NCBI GenBank assembly: GCA_020631735.1
Contig: CM036225.1
Location: 68,622,662-68,686,661, forward strand
Direction of reading: 5' to 3'
DNA: 64,000 nucleotides
Source of the DNA: Saccharum officinarum
Taxonomy: Eukaryota; Streptophyta; Magnoliopsida; Poales; Poaceae
The notes under the pieces were generated by a model that was given only the letters and a program-made list of their open reading frames with translations, was not told the origin of the DNA and ran no database searches. This document shows, piece by piece, positions 59,601-64,000 of the stretch. A program made the position numbers and the translations under genes. The stretch's first letter is position 1. Every line of letters begins with the position of its first letter.

Positions 59601-60730
59601 TAGCCCTTAGATCAAACCGACTTGAAATTAATGGCTAGGATGCATCCTAGGAGGAGGTGGAGAACCGACATAACAACGGGAGGCTGACATGGAGGATCCA
59701 CAGGCCGGGCAACCTCTAGGTGGGGCCGGCTAGCCCCACATGTTAGTGGGTCAAGCCCCACCTTAGTGGAGAGCCTCCTAGAGTTTTTTAGAGTCTTCCC
59801 ACGCAGTTCCCACGGCAGAATTCCATAATTTCTTTAGACGAATAGGTTCCCCTTGGCGGTTTTCTAATTAAATCCTACTGGAAACACAGATTCACCAAAA
59901 CTCATGAAATTTGTCAGTTTAAACCCCTAAGTCTATGTTGGTGATCCATTTTAGTCATTTATGTGAGGTAAATTGATGGTTTATGGTGTATGTTAACTAC
60001 CGTCAACAACTGCTCTAGACAAGTTATAAATAAAGAAAATCAGCTATCCTTTTTAGCTAGAATACAAAAGCGCGACAGAAGAAAATGGTTTGCGACCTGG
60101 TTCAAGTAAAAAAGGAGACAATGAGCGAAATGTACTTAGGCTTTCCAGTGCAAAACTGATACCTTTGCTTACCTCAAGGACTGGATTTGGAAAAGGATCC
60201 AAGGTTGGAATGAAAATTTTCTATCATGGGCTGGCAAAGAGATTTTGATAAAGGCCATGGCACAGGCCATACCTACCTTTGTGATGGGCTGTTTCGATCT
60301 GTCTAAACCCCTCTATGACCATATAGGGGCAATGATATGCAAATACTGGTGGAACCATCAGGAAGGCAAACATAAGATACACTGGTTGAGCTAAGAGGAG
60401 ATGTTGAAGCCAAAAGAAGAGGGTGGTCTAGGATTCAGAGACATACACATTTTCAATTTGGCTTTGCTCACAAAACAAGGGTGGCGACTATGGCAGCACC
60501 CTGAATCTTTATGTGCACAAGTTTTGAAGGTGAAATATTATGCTAATTCTTTGGTCCTAGAAGCCAAACAGAAGTCTGGAATGTCACATACATGGCATAG
60601 TGTGCTCCATAATATTGAACTTGTCATGAAGGGTATGATCTGGAGAGTTAGCGATGGGGTGGGCTTGAACATCTGGAATGACCCCAAGCTACCCAGAGAT
60701 TCATCTAGGAGACCGTTCATGCCAAGATGA
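56633..60730 (+). pseudogene. LINE 2 ORF2: endonuclease-reverse transcriptase, broken and split
   Basis: Begins MKIMAWNCQRLGN (endonuclease start). GVYGE is near 56940, CAGDFNEILFQHEK near 57038, and SDHRPVV near 57303. The reverse transcriptase starts near 57886 (LKVLGSDGMPIVFFKKHWD, NLRPISLFNVIYKVVSKVL, QSAFVPRRLI), with KLDMSKAYDRVEW and the catalytic FADD at 58690-58701. The frame then meets the solo LTR at 58778. It resumes at 60010 with RQVINKEN, and the zf-RVT-like C-terminus follows (GGLGFRDIHIFNLALLTKQGW, 60401-60730). Joining the two sides across one copy of the target duplication keeps the frame. Numerous stops make it inactive. Confidence 0.88.
58778..60009 (-). mobile_element. 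Solo LTR (1232 bp) inside LINE 2
   Basis: Flanked by CTGCT on both sides (58773-58777 and 60010-60014). Its right end reads, on the minus strand, TTGTTGACGGT, like the terminus at 25566. A single copy with a target duplication and no interior is the usual product of LTR-LTR recombination. It is the same family as the element split over 1190-25566. The termini are not a perfect TG..CA, so the exact end may be off by a base or two. Confidence 0.8.
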
Positions 60731-60745
60731 GCCACTCTGCTAACA

Positions 60746-61330
60746 TAAGTGGTAGAGTTCACTAGTCCATACAGACCTATCACGGTCGGCTTGGAACCCC
60801 CATCGCAACTGGTTTTCGGCCTCAGTAGTAAACACTCAATGGTGATAGTCAAAGTCATCACGGTCGGTTTAGAACCAACTATGATGGCTCCTCAACACTG
60901 CCGCATTGGTCAATGATCTGATTGTAATTGTTATAATCACCATCGCCTTGCACCAAGACCTGACTGTGTAGTGCGGGTTCACCGTCGCCTTCACATCAAA
61001 TACATTTGTGTCGAGGTGAACATCACTGGCGTTTGGGCGTCTGAACTGCCTGTGTAGTGGTAATGATCACCATTGCATTGCACAATGATCTAACTGTGTT
61101 CAGTGCACTTTCACCATCGCCTTGACGTTCGGCAAGTCTGTGTCCTGGTCAACATCACTGTTGCTTAGGCGTATGAATTATCTGTTAAAAGGTCATGGTC
61201 ACCCGTCACCTTGCAGTACGATCCACCTAGGATGATCCTCTAATCCATGTCATATTACTAAACAATTTGGCGGTGATTCACTTTTCACCCACGGGTACGT
61301 GGTGACGGTGATGACAAAACAACCAACAAT
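60746..61330. repeat. Tandem repeats of about 130 bp, possible CACTA-like subterminal region
   Basis: Units at 60936-61065 and 61066-61197, with a partial third from 61198, each start ATCACCATYGC and contain TCACCRTCGCCTT and AACATCACTG. Upstream, ATCACGGTCGGYTTRGAACC occurs at about 60779 and 60857. CACTAGTCCATACAG at 60760 could be a CACTA terminus, but no matching far end was found. Confidence 0.65.
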
Positions 61331-61855
61331 GCTTACATCCGACAGTTACAAAAAAAATGTATTTACTAATTCAGCTAGGCCTTAATAGGTTATTGAACAC
61401 ACACCATATAGATGTAATCATTACATCCATACATCATGTCCACAAACAAGAGTACTTTTTACAATGACAATCCACTCTAGCATAACACTGTGTGAACTGA
61501 TGTACGAACACAAGCGGTACATAGATTGTAGATAGAGGTCTGCTCCCTACAGACTTACATAATGAAAACAAGTAGATGTGCTCCGCTCCTATGTGGCACT
61601 CTGCTTCCAAGGCAAAGCTTCCTTCAGATTGGTAGCCAGTGCACCATGGAACCCCTCTTCTTCCTCCGTTAGCTATTGCAGGAAAATCATTCAAAAACAC
61701 TTAGACTCCACAACCTACACAAAGCAGCAGCATTAATAATATTCAACATACAATTGCTTTAGTTACCAAGCCAAAATTAGACTGTATATAGAATCAAAAC
61801 AACTCCCTACCTGAAGAAAGACATATCAAAACAAGAAAATACAACATATTCAACT
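61331..61855. other. Gap between tandem repeats and F-box fragment
   Basis: No gene can be assigned. A minus-strand frame (61434-61700) overlaps a glutamate-rich reading in another frame near 61640-61680 that might be a last exon of the adjacent F-box fragment. I could not find a splice arrangement that keeps the frame. Confidence 0.4.
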
Positions 61856-62731
61856 TTACTGCTCTCCTACTAACTCCATGAACAAGGGAACATAAGGAAG
61901 ATAGTGAGGTCCCTCTGGACGTAGCCTCTAAGTAGTTCTAGGATAGCGCATGACCTAGGCAGGTAGGAAAAGAACTTTTTTGCGGTTCATGTCATATGCG
62001 ATCAGTTTTATGTTATCGCCAACAAGGAGAATCAAATTCCATTCTAGGTGAGCCGCAATCACTCTGTAGTCCACATCACAAACATCATAACCAAATTGAA
62101 TATTGTTTCGTACAAATATCTCTAGCATGGTCACCATATGCTTCAATGTCCATTTATCAGTATCATAGTCTTCTAGGATCCAAAATGAAAGCTGAGACTT
62201 CCTGTACATACTAGCAGTACATAAACACAACTGACCCTGAGCTTCATGGATGAAGATTGCTTCACCACGTGGCCTATGAATTTTCCTCCATGTCTTTCCC
62301 TGTATATCAATAGCAACTATCTAGGACAACTCCAACCAATGCATAAAACCATTAAGAAACACACTTCTCGAATATGTGCATACAACACAATTGCCCCATT
62401 CAGATTGCTTAAACATCCATGCTGCAGTGTTAGATGAGTAGATGTTGACACCTATAGACTCACCCGCCCTCATCCCATATTCAATCACATAGAAGTGCAA
62501 GGACACTGTCGGATCGAACCCCAAGCGAGCTGAACCAAAAGAATGGTTGCTATCTAGCAGTAACCACCATTTGTTAGTCACCGGATTGCAGACAACATAG
62601 CGAAACTCAACGCACCAACAGAGGATGAGCCCGCGGTAGCAATCTGAGATCACAACATCATGAGTGGGGAAGGGCAAGAAGCTGAAGGAGGTGTATTCAC
62701 CGGTGACACTAGTAAAGTTGTGTTTGCCTTT
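61856..62731 (-). pseudogene. F-box-associated domain protein fragment, three TAG stops
   Basis: The frame runs from just after a TGA (62732-62734) to TAA at 61856-61858. Features typical of grass F-box proteins of the At5g49610-like group include DVVISDCYRGLILCWC, YVVCNPVTNKWWLL, GSARLGFDPTVSLHFYVIEY, IYSSNTAAWMFKQSEWG, FLNGFMHWLEL, IVAIDIQGKTWRKIHRP and, near the end, YVPLFMELVGEQ. This is the substrate-side domain of an SCF ubiquitin-ligase adaptor. The N-terminal F-box that binds Skp1 is absent. Three in-frame stops are all TAG: 62321-62323, 61955-61957 and 61928-61930. Each would be explained by CAG to TAG. It may have been captured by the surrounding repeat element or be a degraded resident gene. 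Confidence 0.82.
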
Positions 62732-62734
62732 TCA

Positions 62735-63683
62735 GCTACAATAGAAGAATCCAGTGACAATCTAGGGAAGCTCCTTACGGTACTCAGATTTCAGGATGAG
62801 GCGGTTCTAGGAGTGATAGAGACACTTGCAACTACACAAGGAGCGGGCGGTGAGGCTACGGAGGATGAGGACCAAGACATGGTATGTGAGGATGACCACT
62901 TTGTTCCTCTTGTTGGGGCCTCCTCCTCCATATTGACTAGGATCTGATGGAGCGAGGCCGACAATGGAAGCGATGGTGCTGTCGTCTAAATCAGAGAAGG
63001 AGCGTATGTGGAGATTGGATCTTGAGCTCCATTAGTAATCAGATGGAAGCTTGCTTCGTACTCAGATGAGTGAAGAGGGGAATAAAAATCCATGAAAGAT
63101 GGAGGGAAGTGTGAAAGCATTACCATTGCCTTTGGATCTCGTGGGTTGAGCTCGAGTGGCCACGGCGGTGATGAGTATCAGCTTGGTCACTGGTGGATCC
63201 ATGCGGGCCCTGCTGGTGAGGCGTACCCGCGTGGGGCACTAGCTTATCGGTAGTGAGTGGCGGCTTGCACGCCACTGAGTAGGGGTAGTCGCGCAGTTCA
63301 ACACTGGGGAGCAGGAGCGATGATGAGGAACAAAAGCTATGAGAAAGACAGAGGGTGGGGAGCGTGCTTTGTAAGCAATAGTATCAGACGCAGGAATGGA
63401 AATTTGTGCAAAACTTTGTAAAAAGGCACGGGACTCGCGCGTGGGCTTCGATATTGACGAAAGTGGTACCATCCAGATAGTCTCTAAGCGGCGGTGAAGG
63501 CTACTAGCGGTGGTGATTGGGTCTGATGAAGATGTTAGCACCTAACAACGGACGTGTCATATGGCATCATACGTGTCAAAGGTGCACAAATGAAATGTAC
63601 CAGGCAACAGTGAACACAAAGATGTTCAAAGTTCAAACTCAAAGTAAATAGTAGTATGAACAACTTTTGTACAGGATGCAGAG
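62735..63683. other. Flank of the F-box fragment, no gene recognised
   Basis: The plus-strand frame 62660-62947 overlaps the F-box fragment in antisense and has no motif. The minus-strand frame 63239-63541 is likewise unremarkable. This is where the missing F-box exon would lie on the minus strand, but I see no LPxDLLxEILxRLP-like sequence. Confidence 0.5.
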
Positions 63684-64000
63684 TGTCACACCCCCAAAAT
63701 TTCTTATTTTGGGTTGTGAATAGAAAACCTAAATAAAATAAATGATTTTATAATTTTCTTAAAATTTGCCAAGACTTAGTGGTAATTTTGCATGCTTCCA
63801 TGGCCTTATCAAGGTGGAAGGATAACGAGTAAGTAAAGGTTTCTATGATCTATTCATACTTCTGCCATTCTAACTCATATAACACAACTATAGCAAGCAG
63901 ATAGAGTCCTCACAACATGCACACAGGATGAAAGACGAAACAACAAGAGGGCAAAACCCTTACTCGAGGTGTCTAACATGGTGTCCTAATTGTAACACCC
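63684..64000. mobile_element. Start of a further LTR element, cut by the window edge
   Basis: TGTCACACCCCCAAAATTTC at 63684 has the form of the 3' end of a minus-strand LTR, like element 1's TGTCACACCCGG. At 63991 TGTAACACCC begins, the form of an LTR start on the plus strand. The second motif could be a nested insertion. Only 10 bases of it are in view. Confidence 0.5.

Larger units (their letters stand above)
54955..60745 (+). mobile_element. LINE 2: degenerate plant L1-type element, split by a solo LTR
   Basis: ORF1 (55211-56572) and ORF2 (56633-58777, continued at 60010-60730) are in normal order, with the 5' leader from about 54955. An LTR of 1232 bp interrupts ORF2. The 3' end is not clear: recognisable coding stops near 60730 and a different repeat family begins at about 60746. 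Many stops and frameshifts show it is inactive. It is more complete at its 5' end than LINE 1. Confidence 0.85.

Noticed and set aside
62660..62947. 95-aa plus-strand frame
   Set aside because: Partly antisense to the F-box-associated fragment, with no motif of its own.
1..64000. CRISPR arrays, tRNA or rRNA genes, bacterial-type promoters or operons
   Set aside because: No regularly spaced repeats with unique spacers, no cloverleaf with A and B boxes, and no rRNA sequence were seen. The window is plant nuclear DNA.

Overview
This is nuclear DNA from a grass, most likely a panicoid (sorghum, sugarcane or Miscanthus type). The grounds are dense nests of LTR retrotransposons with TGTAACACCC-type ends and initiator-Met tRNA primer sites, grass MITE families, plant L1-type LINEs, and one very GC-rich UGT85-type glycosyltransferase locus. 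I see no bacterial-style operon, CRISPR array, rRNA or tRNA gene. Almost every open frame outside the UGT locus is transposon-derived or a composition artefact.

Layout. 1-25670 is one old LTR-type element cut into three pieces by two younger retrotransposons. Element 1 (1544-11755, minus strand) has 3361-bp LTRs and a CTTAG target duplication. Element 2 (11936-25285, plus strand) has 4.5-4.7 kb LTRs and no recognisable coding. 25671-41360 is element 3, a gag-only LTR element (plus strand) that hosts a 5'-truncated LINE at about 32440-37845. Element 3 sits in CACTA-type subterminal repeats that resume at 41361 and end at 42555. None of the three LTR elements has a recognisable reverse transcriptase or integrase of its own, so all three would need proteins supplied by other elements.

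42556-53540 is the gene-bearing island. It holds a mosaic of small DNA transposons, several with exact target duplications, around a UGT85-like gene (48009-49481). The UGT frame is complete over 490 codons except for one TGA at codon 95. A roughly 300-bp block upstream of the gene recurs 5.1 kb downstream, which suggests a former tandem arrangement. A TATA box and two MITEs lie just upstream of the gene.

53601-54890 is a Mutator-like element with a 9-bp target duplication and a GC-rich interior. 54955-60745 is a second, degenerate LINE, split in frame by a solo LTR (58778-60009). 60746-63683 carries tandem repeats of about 130 bp and a decayed F-box-associated gene fragment on the minus strand. 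The window ends in the start of another LTR (63684) and possibly a further one (63991).

Functionally, the window has one candidate host gene (the UGT, apparently a nonsense allele), one host-gene fragment (F-box-associated), and a layered record of insertions.
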